This document shows, piece by piece, positions 33,920-41,954 of a stretch of 51,776 nucleotides of DNA. The stretch is taken from positions 1 to 51,776 of the IMG/VR virus record IMGVR_UViG_3300028835_000931; one strand, given 5' to 3'. Source of the DNA: a virus. How positions within the stretch are numbered: the stretch's first letter is position 1; every line of letters starts with the position of its first letter. The notes below the pieces were generated by a model. It searched no databases, was not told the origin of the DNA, and worked only from the letters and a program-made list of their open reading frames with translations. A program made the position numbers and the translations under genes.

Positions 33920-34296
33920 TTGACACGGCCGTGGCGTTCCCGGAGGCCCACGAGTCCGACAATCCTGCGCGGCGGGCCCAACTCGCGTTAGCGATAAGGC
34001 GCTGGTGTCAGGCACGAGTTCCAAAACATATCAGCATGGTGGGCGGGTTCCCGCCAGACCCCGATATTGAGGACGGCTGGGACCTGGAGACGTTTTGGGG
34101 CTGTTTGGACGACGAGCGCATCGTGGATGGCGGTTCCTATTGCACGGCCTTCGTCGTTTCGTACCGGGAACTATGCCGTGCTGATGCTGCCCGGATTGTT
34201 GCCATCAGGATGGCAGAAGCGCTTCGGGATCTTGAGGAGCATTACGACCAAGAAACGAAGCGGCCGCTGGAGACTCAGGCGAAAGGAAAGGCGTGA
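33916..34296 (+). CDS. Uncharacterised protein, first of a tandem paralogue pair
   Basis: 126 aa. Start at 33916, overlapping the previous stop by ATGA. It shares with the next gene: MI[D/E][T/A]AVAFPE..ESD at the start, RRW/GAWCQ[A/G]RVP in the first third, a G-WD acid segment, [C/S]CT[A/G]F[V]xSYRELC in the middle and YxxETKR near the end. Single-domain alpha/beta look, unknown family. Retained side by side with the terminase genes. Confidence 0.7.
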   Translation: MIDTAVAFPEAHESDNPARRAQLALAIRRWCQARVPKHISMVGGFPPDPDIEDGWDLETFWGCLDDERIVDGGSYCTAFVVSYRELCRADAARIVAIRMAEALRDLEEHYDQETKRPLETQAKGKA

Positions 34297-34679
34297 TTGA
34301 GGCGGCTGTAGCGTTCCCGGAGATTCAGGAGTCCGATGATATTCGCCGGCGGTCGGCAGTTGGCCGCGAGATAGGGGCTTGGTGTCAAGGGCGGGTTCCT
34401 GGGCACGTCACGGCGAACGGGTTCTTGGGCACGATGCCGGCTAAGGGGGACTGGGATTCTGGCGGGTTGACAGTCTGGCTGGACGATGGCCAGGGGTTGC
34501 CGGGTGGCGAGGAGTTCAGTTGCACCGGGTTCGTGCTTTCGTACAGGGAACTCTGCTCCGCTCGCAGTCCCGCCGAGCTTGTGGCGACCAGGCTGAAGGG
34601 TGCCTTGGCGGAACTCGCGTTGTACCAGTATGAGGAGACGAAGCGGCGTCTAGCTCAGGCGAAAGGCGGTGGGGCATGA
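34293..34679 (+). CDS. Uncharacterised protein, second of the tandem pair
   Basis: 128 aa from a GTG at 34293 (GTGA overlap with the previous stop; AAAGGAAAGGC upstream). Same landmarks as its neighbour (IEAAVAFPEIQESD, WCQGRVPGH, CTGFVLSYRELC, EETKRRLAQA), with maybe 40 per cent identical residues by eye. Tandem duplication followed by divergence is likely. Function unknown. Confidence 0.7.
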   Translation: MIEAAVAFPEIQESDDIRRRSAVGREIGAWCQGRVPGHVTANGFLGTMPAKGDWDSGGLTVWLDDGQGLPGGEEFSCTGFVLSYRELCSARSPAELVATRLKGALAELALYQYEETKRRLAQAKGGGA

Positions 34680-34717
34680 CCCGCGAATACTGGCGGCTGA
34701 ATGATCTGGACCCGTGA
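34676..34717 (+). CDS. Possible 13-aa coupling peptide before terminase
   Basis: MTREYWRLNDLDP begins in an ATGA overlap and ends 17 nt inside the terminase frame. The terminase ATG at 34701 has no good Shine-Dalgarno, so ribosomes finishing this frame may be what start terminase. A +1/-1 slip joining the two frames is also conceivable. Confidence 0.35.
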   Translation: MTREYWRLNDLDP

Positions 34718-36575
34718 GACATTCCGGTCCGACTACGCCCAGCAGCACGACCTGCCCCACTACAGCATCGTGCCCAAGGACCCGCTGGCGAACCTGGAGT
34801 TCCGGCGGACGATCTGGGCACGGGCCAAGAGCGACCCGGGCTTCCAGCATGAGCAGATGCTCCGCTGCGCCCGCGACCTGCTGTATTTCGTGAACACGTA
34901 CTGCGTGCTGTTTGAGCCGCGGAAGCCTCTGGGGCCGGCGGTATTCCCGTTCCTGACGTACGACTTTCAGGACGACACGCTGCTGGAGGTTGATCGGAAG
35001 CTGGGCAGAGAGGACATTCCGATCGAGAAGAGCCGCGACATGGGCGCGAGCTTCATGGTCATTTCGGGCAATCTCTTCCGTCAGTGGCTTTTCGTGCCGC
35101 GCTCGAGCTTTCTGCTGGTTAGCCGAAATGAAGGTCTCGTGGACAGCGCTACGGAACCAGATACGCTGTTCTACAAGCTCGATCTGCAACTCAGTCACCT
35201 GCCCCATTGGATGATCCCGCCGTTCACGCGGACGTTCTGCCATCTGGCCAACCCGGTGATGCACTCGGTCTTCCACGGCGAGACCACGACCGAAGACCTG
35301 AGTGCGGGCGGGCGTTGGCTCGTGATCGTGATGGACGAGTACGCTCGGTTCAAGCCGGCCCCATCGTTCGAGGCGTGGTCGGCTACGATGCCCAGCACGA
35401 ACTGCCGCATCCCGATCAGCAGTGCCAAGGGAGCGATCGGCAAGTTCTACGAACTGATGAACCCAGGCCCGGGCGAGCCCCCGGTAGACAAGATCAGGCT
35501 CTTCTGGGACCTGCACCCGGAGCACCGGCGGGGGTTGTATCAGTATCAGGTGGGCAAACTGGAAATCCTGGATCGGGAATACGTTTTCGCGGCGGATTAC
35601 CCGTTCAAGCTCGACGGAAAGCTGCGGTCGGTCGCCTACGACTTCCAGGAGGCACGGCAACGCGATCCCCGCTTCATGGCGCAGGAGTGGGACATCGACT
35701 ACATCGGGGCCGGTGCGCAGGCGTTCGACCGTGCCCGCGTGGAGGAGGCCCAAGCGGAGTATGCCCAACCCGCGACCGAGCGGGGCGACCTGCTGCTGGT
35801 CGGGGATGAACTTGCCGAGGTGGAGAAGTTCAGCCGGAACGAGAACGGGCACCTGTCGCTCTGGGTGCCGCTGACGGCAGCCGGACGGCCGCCCGAGGCC
35901 AAGTACATCGTGGGGGCGGACATTTCGCTGGGGGTCGGGGCGACCAACTCGACTGCGTTTGTCATCGACAAGGACCGGTCCGAGCAGGTCGCCGAGCTGG
36001 TGACGAACAAGCTGAATCCAGGCGACTTCGCGATCCTGGTCGTGGCCCTGTGCGAGTGGTTCCACGGTGCGCTGCTGAATTGGGAGACCAACGGGGTTGG
36101 GAGCTGGTTCGGCAAGAAGGTGGGGGAGCTGGGCTACACGCGGCTGTGGTATCGGCGGTCGAGCGAGGAAGCACTGGATGCCAAGATCGTGTTCAAGCCC
36201 GGCTGGAAGAGCAGCCCGACCACCAAGGACTCGGCCATCGGGCAGTTCGTGACGGCGGCGCTGAACGGGGACATCATTTGCCGAAGTCGGCCGCTGTTCG
36301 AGGAGATTATCTTCTACCGCCACACCAAGGGCGGGATGGTTTCTGGTAGCATGGGCCGGTCGAGCTCTTCTGATGAGGCTAGCAAGGAGAATTTGAGTGA
36401 CCGGGTGACGGGCGGCGCGGTATGCTACCGGGCACTGGGCACGAGCCGGCGGCGCGTGGCCGCGTTGGCGAAGAAGCGTCAGGAGCCGGCGGTCCCAGTC
36501 GGCAGTTTGGCGCATCGGCGGAAATACCGGGGAGAATTGGCCGAAGGGCAGGAACAGAGAGACAGGTGGTACTGA
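34701..36575 (+). CDS. Large terminase subunit
   Basis: 624 aa, the ATP-driven DNA packaging motor and nuclease. The ATPase part has a deviant P-loop-type segment EKSRDMGAS (109-117) and Walker B LVIVMDE (D212, E213). The nuclease part has IVGADISLG (D407), WETNGVG (E462) and SDRVTGGA (D567), the expected acidic triad of an RNase H fold. The basic tail (KRQEPAV...HRRKYRG) may contact portal or DNA. Start may be coupled to a 13-aa frame. Confidence 0.9.
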   Translation: MIWTRETFRSDYAQQHDLPHYSIVPKDPLANLEFRRTIWARAKSDPGFQHEQMLRCARDLLYFVNTYCVLFEPRKPLGPAVFPFLTYDFQDDTLLEVDRKLGREDIPIEKSRDMGASFMVISGNLFRQWLFVPRSSFLLVSRNEGLVDSATEPDTLFYKLDLQLSHLPHWMIPPFTRTFCHLANPVMHSVFHGETTTEDLSAGGRWLVIVMDEYARFKPAPSFEAWSATMPSTNCRIPISSAKGAIGKFYELMNPGPGEPPVDKIRLFWDLHPEHRRGLYQYQVGKLEILDREYVFAADYPFKLDGKLRSVAYDFQEARQRDPRFMAQEWDIDYIGAGAQAFDRARVEEAQAEYAQPATERGDLLLVGDELAEVEKFSRNENGHLSLWVPLTAAGRPPEAKYIVGADISLGVGATNSTAFVIDKDRSEQVAELVTNKLNPGDFAILVVALCEWFHGALLNWETNGVGSWFGKKVGELGYTRLWYRRSSEEALDAKIVFKPGWKSSPTTKDSAIGQFVTAALNGDIICRSRPLFEEIIFYRHTKGGMVSGSMGRSSSSDEASKENLSDRVTGGAVCYRALGTSRRRVAALAKKRQEPAVPVGSLAHRRKYRGELAEGQEQRDRWY

Positions 36576-36576
36576 G

Positions 36577-36909
36577 ATGTTGAGCAGACGTAGTTTCTTC
36601 GGGGCGATTCTTGCAGCCGGTGCCGCTATGGTCGGGCTTGTGTGGCCGAAACGCAAGCCGGAAGTGCCGTGGCGGCGTGTCAGCGCCTCCTGGGAAGTGC
36701 AGGACACGAAAGAGGCCAGGCTTTTTTTGCAGAAGGCGCGTCGAGCTGATCAGCAGTATCGTGACAAGTTGGTAGCGCAACTTGAGAAAAACCTTTGGGC
36801 GCCGGCTGAGAGAACTGAGTACGGAATCAAGCTTTTCCTGACGGGCAAGTGCGAGAAGGGCCTCCCGGCGCCTTCCAACATCGAGATCGACTGGATCAAA
36901 CTCGCATAA
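36577..36909 (+). CDS. Protein with twin-arginine signal
   Basis: 110 aa. MLSRRSFFGAILAAGAAMVGLVWP matches the Tat signal rule (S-R-R-x-F-F/L plus hydrophobic stretch). The mature part is basic and helical (KEARLFLQKARRADQQYRDKLVAQLEKNLWAP) with no known fold. A Tat signal is unusual for a phage gene, and more so between terminase and portal; the protein should be exported folded across the host inner membrane, or merely anchored. Perhaps superinfection-related. Confidence 0.75.
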   Translation: MLSRRSFFGAILAAGAAMVGLVWPKRKPEVPWRRVSASWEVQDTKEARLFLQKARRADQQYRDKLVAQLEKNLWAPAERTEYGIKLFLTGKCEKGLPAPSNIEIDWIKLA

Positions 36910-36920
36910 CGGAGCACACA

Positions 36921-37583
36921 ATGCCAACAGCAATGGTTGAAGTGAAGTGCGCAACGGCTGAACTGAAGATGATGAAACGGGGCGACCTGATTTGCGAGGC
37001 CAAGCGGCTCGGCGTCAAGCTGCGCAAGTACGGCGAGTCCGGGATGACGAATACTTGGCTACGTGAGCAGATTGCGGCGAAGCACCTGGCCCCTTGCCCT
37101 GCTGCCAACGTTATCTCAGCCGACAAGCCTAGGCCTGCCAGCATGGTGGTCAAGCCCCCGATGCTGAACGCACCACCGCCGCGCGTCTCCGATGATCCCG
37201 ATCTGCCGTTGCTGGAAGTTGCCAATCAGGTCTTGACCCAGATGGAGATTCAACCGCCGCTGTCCGAGTACATCATCGAAGAGCAGTTGGATGAGAGCGG
37301 CAAGAGCCTCACGCTGGAACTGAGTTGCCGCGTCGGCGGCGTATCAGCCCACGTCAATGCCGATGAGACGCCGAAACGACTGGTCGGCAGGATCGAGGGG
37401 CTGACACGCGAAGATTTCGCACCTGCAAAGCTGCGGGGGCTGAGGGGCCGGATCAATGTGGAGAATCGAGCGTTGCGGCTACAGTTGGCCCAAGTGCTAG
37501 GCCATGCTGGTTCTGGCGGCGAATCGATTCCGCTGAAGCCCGACCTCATCAATGACCCGGCCAAGAATCCGCTGCGACGCTAG
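36921..37583 (+). CDS. Uncharacterised protein with SAP/HeH-like segment
   Basis: 220 aa from ATG 36921 (GGAGCACACA upstream). Residues about 17-52 (LKMMKRGDLICEAKRLGVKLRKYGESGMTNTWLREQIAAK) look like a helix-extension-helix DNA-binding motif of the SAP/HeH kind. A linker with Pro follows, then a helical acidic C-terminal part. Next to portal, so maybe a head-completion or packaging protein. Family not confirmed. Confidence 0.65.
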   Translation: MPTAMVEVKCATAELKMMKRGDLICEAKRLGVKLRKYGESGMTNTWLREQIAAKHLAPCPAANVISADKPRPASMVVKPPMLNAPPPRVSDDPDLPLLEVANQVLTQMEIQPPLSEYIIEEQLDESGKSLTLELSCRVGGVSAHVNADETPKRLVGRIEGLTREDFAPAKLRGLRGRINVENRALRLQLAQVLGHAGSGGESIPLKPDLINDPAKNPLRR

Positions 37584-37592
37584 GAGCCCGTT

Positions 37593-39308
37593 ATGGCACT
37601 GGAGTACGAAAAAATAGGGAAGGCGATCGAGCATTCGCAGAATGTGCTGCTGAAGGGCTGGAAGAAATTGCGTCGCCTGAAGCGCACCTATATGGGCGAT
37701 CAGCATCCGAGCGGCGACGACGACAAGACTACGCCGATGAATCTCACCAAGATTGCGGCCCATGTGTACCTGCAGCAAATTCTTCCCGGCGAGTTGCGTT
37801 CGCTCATCACGGCGCGCTTCCCCGAGGTCGAGGCGATTTCCGAGGGGCTGGAGCGGGGGACGAACGAGCGGATCAAGGAAACCCACACGGGCCGGGAAAC
37901 GGCGGGGGCCACGCATGAGGCCCTGCTGGCAGCCATCGGTGGAATTGTGCGGGTCGGCGAGGAAACGACTGGGATCGTGAACTTCCCCGGTGTGGGGGAC
38001 GTGCCGACCAGCGCGACCGCGGTGCGACACATCGCGACCGAGCGGTTCTTTTTCGATGTCCAAGCCGAGCAATGGCCCTACATCACGTTCGCGGGTGACA
38101 TCTTCACCGTCCCTCTGGATTGGGCCAAGAGCTTCAAGGGCTTTAGTTCAAAGGCCCGTGCAAAGCTCACTTCCATGCGGCTGCGCGATGTGATACCTGG
38201 GTCCGGTCCGGCGCGACAGGTCGAGCAGCAACCCAGCGACCAGGAGTACCAGGCCCAGACGCAGATTATGGCAGTCTGGCTGCCGCTGGAGGGGTCGGCC
38301 GGCAAGACGGCGATGCTGGTGCCGAAGAGTTTTGACTTGCTGCACAAGACCGGCTGGGATGGCCCAGAGGACGGTCCGTACCATCGGCTGACGTTCAACG
38401 ACATCCCGGGCGAGATCGAGCAAATCGCACCGCTTGAGCTGCTGCGCCACCTGCACGCGGTCAGCAACACGATCCTGGTCAAGATGATGAACCGGATCGA
38501 GGCCAGTAAGGAAATCGGGATTGTGGAGGATGGCGACTCGGAGCTTGCCGAGGCCATCATCAAGGCCAAGGATATGACCTGGCTGAGAGGAAAACGGGGG
38601 CCGGAACCTGTCCAGTTCGCCCGCATGGGCAGCATCGGAGGCGACTTGGCCGCGATGCTGATCCACATGCGGCGGCTGTTCAGTTGGCAAGGCGGGAATA
38701 TCGACCTAGCGGGTGGCATGCAGGCCCAAAGCGAAACGCTCGGCCAGGACCGCATCCTCGCGGCGGCGGCCAACCGGACCATCCAGGCGATGGGCAAGCG
38801 GGTTGAGGAGTTTGCACGCGGCATTGTGCGGTCGCTGGCTTGGTACGAGTGGACCGACCCGATTCGCGAGCGTGTCTTCATGCGGACCGTGGAGGATGGC
38901 GGCCATCAATACAGGTTCCCCAGCGAGTGGACGCCCGCGACCCGGAGTGGGGATTTCCTGGACCATGACGTGCAGGTGGACGTGTACGCGCTCCAGCACC
39001 GGAGCCCGGAGGAGCGGCTGGCAGCGCTACGGCAGAGCCTCGGTGACATCATGCCGCTCTACCCGCTGTTGCAGGCCCAGAAGGGCACGCTGGACGTGCG
39101 GGAGCTGGTGGACCTGATCGCCAAGCTGCGTGACCTGCCCGAGTTGCGGCGGATTATTCGCGGCACGACCCAACGGCAGCCGCCGGAGCTGAGCGAGCCG
39201 CCCCAGAAGACGCAGTCGCAAGAGGACCGGCGTGCGGTGCCACAGCGGGACGAGGAGTTGGAGATGGCGGGCCAGTTGGCCGCGATGGGCAGTAAGGAGG
39301 GATCGTGA
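37593..39308 (+). CDS. Portal protein
   Basis: 571 aa. The pattern is that of podovirus portals: N-terminal helices, a wing with beta segments (FFFDVQAEQWPYITFAGDIFTVPLDWAKSF), a stem segment (LELLRHLHAVSNTILVKMMNRIEASK), then GGDLAAMLIHMRRLFSWQGGNIDLAGGMQAQSETLGQDRILAAAANRTIQAMGKRVEEFARGIVRSL, the long helix region, and a Gln-rich tail. It forms the ring at the packaging vertex. Order terminase-portal-scaffold-capsid agrees. Confidence 0.85.
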   Translation: MALEYEKIGKAIEHSQNVLLKGWKKLRRLKRTYMGDQHPSGDDDKTTPMNLTKIAAHVYLQQILPGELRSLITARFPEVEAISEGLERGTNERIKETHTGRETAGATHEALLAAIGGIVRVGEETTGIVNFPGVGDVPTSATAVRHIATERFFFDVQAEQWPYITFAGDIFTVPLDWAKSFKGFSSKARAKLTSMRLRDVIPGSGPARQVEQQPSDQEYQAQTQIMAVWLPLEGSAGKTAMLVPKSFDLLHKTGWDGPEDGPYHRLTFNDIPGEIEQIAPLELLRHLHAVSNTILVKMMNRIEASKEIGIVEDGDSELAEAIIKAKDMTWLRGKRGPEPVQFARMGSIGGDLAAMLIHMRRLFSWQGGNIDLAGGMQAQSETLGQDRILAAAANRTIQAMGKRVEEFARGIVRSLAWYEWTDPIRERVFMRTVEDGGHQYRFPSEWTPATRSGDFLDHDVQVDVYALQHRSPEERLAALRQSLGDIMPLYPLLQAQKGTLDVRELVDLIAKLRDLPELRRIIRGTTQRQPPELSEPPQKTQSQEDRRAVPQRDEELEMAGQLAAMGSKEGS

Positions 39309-39688
39309 TGCCCGTCTACTGCTACCGCTGTGGATCTTGCGGCCGAACGATGGAGGAGTTCTTTCACCGCACCAAACATGCTCGGAGCCCGCGTTGTCCT
39401 GGCTGCGAGAAGAGAATGCAGCGAGATATTCACGCTGAGTTCGGTGGACCGCGGGCTCAGGGCCAGTGGCCCATCTACTCGGACGCGATGGCGGTCCATC
39501 CGAGCCAGATCGCCGATGCCAAGCACCAGGCGGACGTATTGGGCGTTCCGACCGAGTTTGTCGAGCAGGACTGCCCAGAGGCGGACAAATGGGCAGGTCA
39601 GCCCATCTTCACATCCCAACGGCACCAAGATGAGTATCTGCGTAAGGTTACAGGGGGCAAAATTGTTAATCTGGATAAGTACGGCTGA
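39308..39688 (+). CDS. FmdB-like zinc-ribbon protein
   Basis: 126 aa. MPVYCYRCGSCGRTMEEFFHRTKHARSPRCPGCEKRM is a four-cysteine FmdB-type ribbon (C5, C8 and a second pair). The rest is polar. The ATG at 39308 has AAGGAGGGATCGTG upstream; a GTG one codon earlier is possible. FmdB-type ribbons occur in some phage head modules with unknown role. Its start overlaps the portal's stop. Confidence 0.75.
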   Translation: MPVYCYRCGSCGRTMEEFFHRTKHARSPRCPGCEKRMQRDIHAEFGGPRAQGQWPIYSDAMAVHPSQIADAKHQADVLGVPTEFVEQDCPEADKWAGQPIFTSQRHQDEYLRKVTGGKIVNLDKYG

Positions 39689-39709
39689 GTGGAAAGCCGT
39701 ATATTGGGG

Positions 39710-39738
39710 TAGACAGCCCCAAAGTGACGTGATAAGGT
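39710..39738 (+). promoter_or_regulatory. Rightward promoter for scaffold/capsid
   Basis: TAGACA (39710-39715), 17 nt, TAAGGT (39733-39738). The sequence CGTGATAAGGT around the -10 is identical to the leftward promoter at 30.15 kb. The leader of about 145 nt to the scaffold ATG (39889) includes a GGGCCGC/GCGGCCC hairpin. An extra promoter here would raise capsid and scaffold levels. Confidence 0.6.
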
Positions 39739-39888
39739 ACGGGGGTACAACATGGGGTGGGCCGCAACACTCGCGGCCCGCCACTGAGGGTGATAGGCGG
39801 GAGATCGCGACCCGCTAGATGACCCGAATCATCGCTGCCCTTTCGGGAGGGCCGCCAGTGGTGCGGCTCGTCCCGACAAGGGAAAGCG

Positions 39889-40845
39889 ATGAGCGCAGAA
39901 CCGCAAACCGCAGAGAAAGAAGAGGCTGAGGCCGAGGTCCAACCCGCGCCTGAGCCCGAAACCGTAACCGAGGCGCCCGAACCGACGACCGAGCCCGAAG
40001 CGGCCGTTGTCGAGGTTGAGGCACCCGCGGTCGAACCGTCCGAGCCCGAATGGCCGGATGAGCTGCTGGAACGTGGCAAGAGCATCGGGCTCGCCGATCC
40101 CAAACTTGTGGGGTCGCCTGAGGAGCTTCTCGCCGTTCTGGGCAGGTACGACGCCAACCTGGCCGAAGTCGGTCGGCAGGCGATGGCGGCGGCTACGGGC
40201 CAACCGGCTACTCAGCCCGCCGCAACACCTCCACAGCCCGCACCTGGTCCGCCCGAAGCGGCTGTCGAGGTCCCCGCTTTCAAATCCACGCTGTCTGACG
40301 AACGGCGCAAAACTCTTACCGAAGAGTACGGCACCGACATTCTCGGCGAACTGACGGCCATGACGGACCATTACGGTGCCGTTCACGGCAATCAGGCCCG
40401 CGAACTGGCTGCCGTCCAGCAGCGACTCGAGGGCATCAGCACGATGCTGAACATCCAGTGGCTCGATGCGGAATTTAAGGGCCTTGGGGCCGATTGGGAG
40501 TCGTTCATCGGCACAGGCCCCAGCATGGAGCTGGACGAGAAGGGCGAGCACTTTGGTGCGCGCCTCGCCATCAAGGACATGGCGCTCGCGTTGCAGCAAA
40601 CGGAAGCGCTCACCTCGGGCGGAGCCCCCCGTATGACCAGTGCCCTACTCAGGCGTGCTGCTCGTGCCGTGGCGGGTGGAAAAGGTTTCAACCCCGAACT
40701 CAAGAAGGCCGCCAAGGCGGTCGCGAAGCGTGCTGCTTCGGCTATGCCGCGTCCGACTCGGGCCAAACAGGTTTCAGAGAAGGAAACCGGTGAGGCCGCT
40801 CAAATAGAAGCGGCGGAACGCTGGGCCAAGGAGCACGGCGTCTAG
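39889..40845 (+). CDS. Scaffolding protein
   Basis: 318 aa. The first 55 residues are almost only Glu, Pro, Ala, Val and Thr; the centre is helical (TLTEEYGTDILGELTAMTDHYGAVHGNQARELAAVQQRLEGISTML); the end is basic (LKKAAKAVAKRAASAMPRPTRAKQ). Disordered acidic start, coiled middle and basic capsid-binding end are the marks of scaffolds, and it is just ahead of the major capsid gene. AAGGGAAAGCG precedes the ATG. Confidence 0.85.
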   Translation: MSAEPQTAEKEEAEAEVQPAPEPETVTEAPEPTTEPEAAVVEVEAPAVEPSEPEWPDELLERGKSIGLADPKLVGSPEELLAVLGRYDANLAEVGRQAMAAATGQPATQPAATPPQPAPGPPEAAVEVPAFKSTLSDERRKTLTEEYGTDILGELTAMTDHYGAVHGNQARELAAVQQRLEGISTMLNIQWLDAEFKGLGADWESFIGTGPSMELDEKGEHFGARLAIKDMALALQQTEALTSGGAPRMTSALLRRAARAVAGGKGFNPELKKAAKAVAKRAASAMPRPTRAKQVSEKETGEAAQIEAAERWAKEHGV

Positions 40846-40864
40846 GGTTCGCGGAGGATAACGA

Positions 40865-41899
40865 ATGGCAATGCAAGTAAGCGACCATGCGGACCTGGTG
40901 GAGACGATCCGCGATCATGCTCCCAAGGACGTGTGGGAAGACATCAGCTTCGATCGGCAGAGGTATATCGCCCTGCCCGAGCTGATGCGCCAAGCCCGGG
41001 ACAATATCCAGGGTGGCGAGAAATTAACGTGGCCCGTCAAGGTTGAGAAGACCGATACGGCACAGCCGGTCGGGCTCTTTACCAAGCGGACCGTTGACGT
41101 GCCGATGCTGATGACGACCGCCGAAGTGCCGTGGCGACACGTTACGGCCTACTGGGTGAGTAACGAGCTTGAGGATTCGCTCGCCAAGGGACCGGAGCGG
41201 CTGGTCAAGATCGTCAACGTCCGGCGCAACGGCGCTTTTCAGGACCTATGTGCTCAGTTCGAGTCGGGTTTCTGGTCAACCGGTGGTGCCGGCGATGATT
41301 ACTACGGGCTGTTCTACTATCTGGTCCACAACAATACGGTGGGTCAGACGGGTGGAAACCCGACGGTCGGCGGCTCAACCGTATCGGTCGCGGGTATCAG
41401 CCGCGACGACTACGCCAACTGGAAGAACTGGTCGGGCTCGTACACCGACATCACGCGTACAGACTTCGTGCGCAAGATGCGGGAGCTGGCCAACAAATCC
41501 AAGTTCCTGAACCCGTACCCCAACCCGACGCCGAGCGACAAGGGCCGCCGGATGGGCTACTACACGGACTACGCCGTGTGGGAAATCCTGGTCGAACTGG
41601 CCCAGAACCAGAACGACCGACTGGGGCCGGACCTGACCGCCCTGGAGGGTCGCGTGACCTTTCACGGCCAGCAGATCGTTTGGGTGCCGGAACTCGACAG
41701 TCACGGCTACGACCCGATGATCGGGATCAACTGGTCGGTCGTGAAGTTCAAGTTCCTTACCGGGGAATTTATGAACGAGCTAGGGGCCAAGCAATCGGCT
41801 GAGCAGCCCCGCACCTGGGTTCACTGGATTGACACGACCCTGAACCTGGAATGCACGAATCCCCGCAATGCGGGGTTCGAGATGAGTACGGAAGTTTAG
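40865..41899 (+). CDS. Major capsid protein
   Basis: 344 aa, following scaffold. Sequence order suggests an HK97-type coat: N-terminal arm (MQVSDHADLVETIRDHAPKDVWEDIS), beta-rich region (GEKLTWPVKVEKTDTAQPVGLF), peripheral part (VPWRHVTAYWVSNELEDSLAKGPERLVKIVNVRRNGAF), and C-terminal FHGQQIVWVPELD...YDPMIGINWSVVKFKFLTGEFM, typical for coat proteins near the end. GGAGGATAACG precedes the ATG. A strong hairpin follows the gene. Confidence 0.85.
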   Translation: MAMQVSDHADLVETIRDHAPKDVWEDISFDRQRYIALPELMRQARDNIQGGEKLTWPVKVEKTDTAQPVGLFTKRTVDVPMLMTTAEVPWRHVTAYWVSNELEDSLAKGPERLVKIVNVRRNGAFQDLCAQFESGFWSTGGAGDDYYGLFYYLVHNNTVGQTGGNPTVGGSTVSVAGISRDDYANWKNWSGSYTDITRTDFVRKMRELANKSKFLNPYPNPTPSDKGRRMGYYTDYAVWEILVELAQNQNDRLGPDLTALEGRVTFHGQQIVWVPELDSHGYDPMIGINWSVVKFKFLTGEFMNELGAKQSAEQPRTWVHWIDTTLNLECTNPRNAGFEMSTEV

Positions 41900-41912
41900 T
41901 AACTCACACAGC

Positions 41913-41941
41913 GGCAACGGCGGGCCTGCCCCGCTGTTGCC
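41913..41941 (+). terminator. 12-bp hairpin after the capsid gene
   Basis: GGCAACGGCGGG (41913-41924) pairs with CCCGCTGTTGCC (41930-41941) over 12 positions, including one G-U, around a 5-nt loop. It has no T-run, so it is better read as a partial terminator or an mRNA 3'-end stabiliser than as a full intrinsic terminator. It ends 2 nt before the ribosome site of the next gene (GGAGTACAAGAA). Confidence 0.65.
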
Positions 41942-41954
41942 CGGAGTACAAGAA

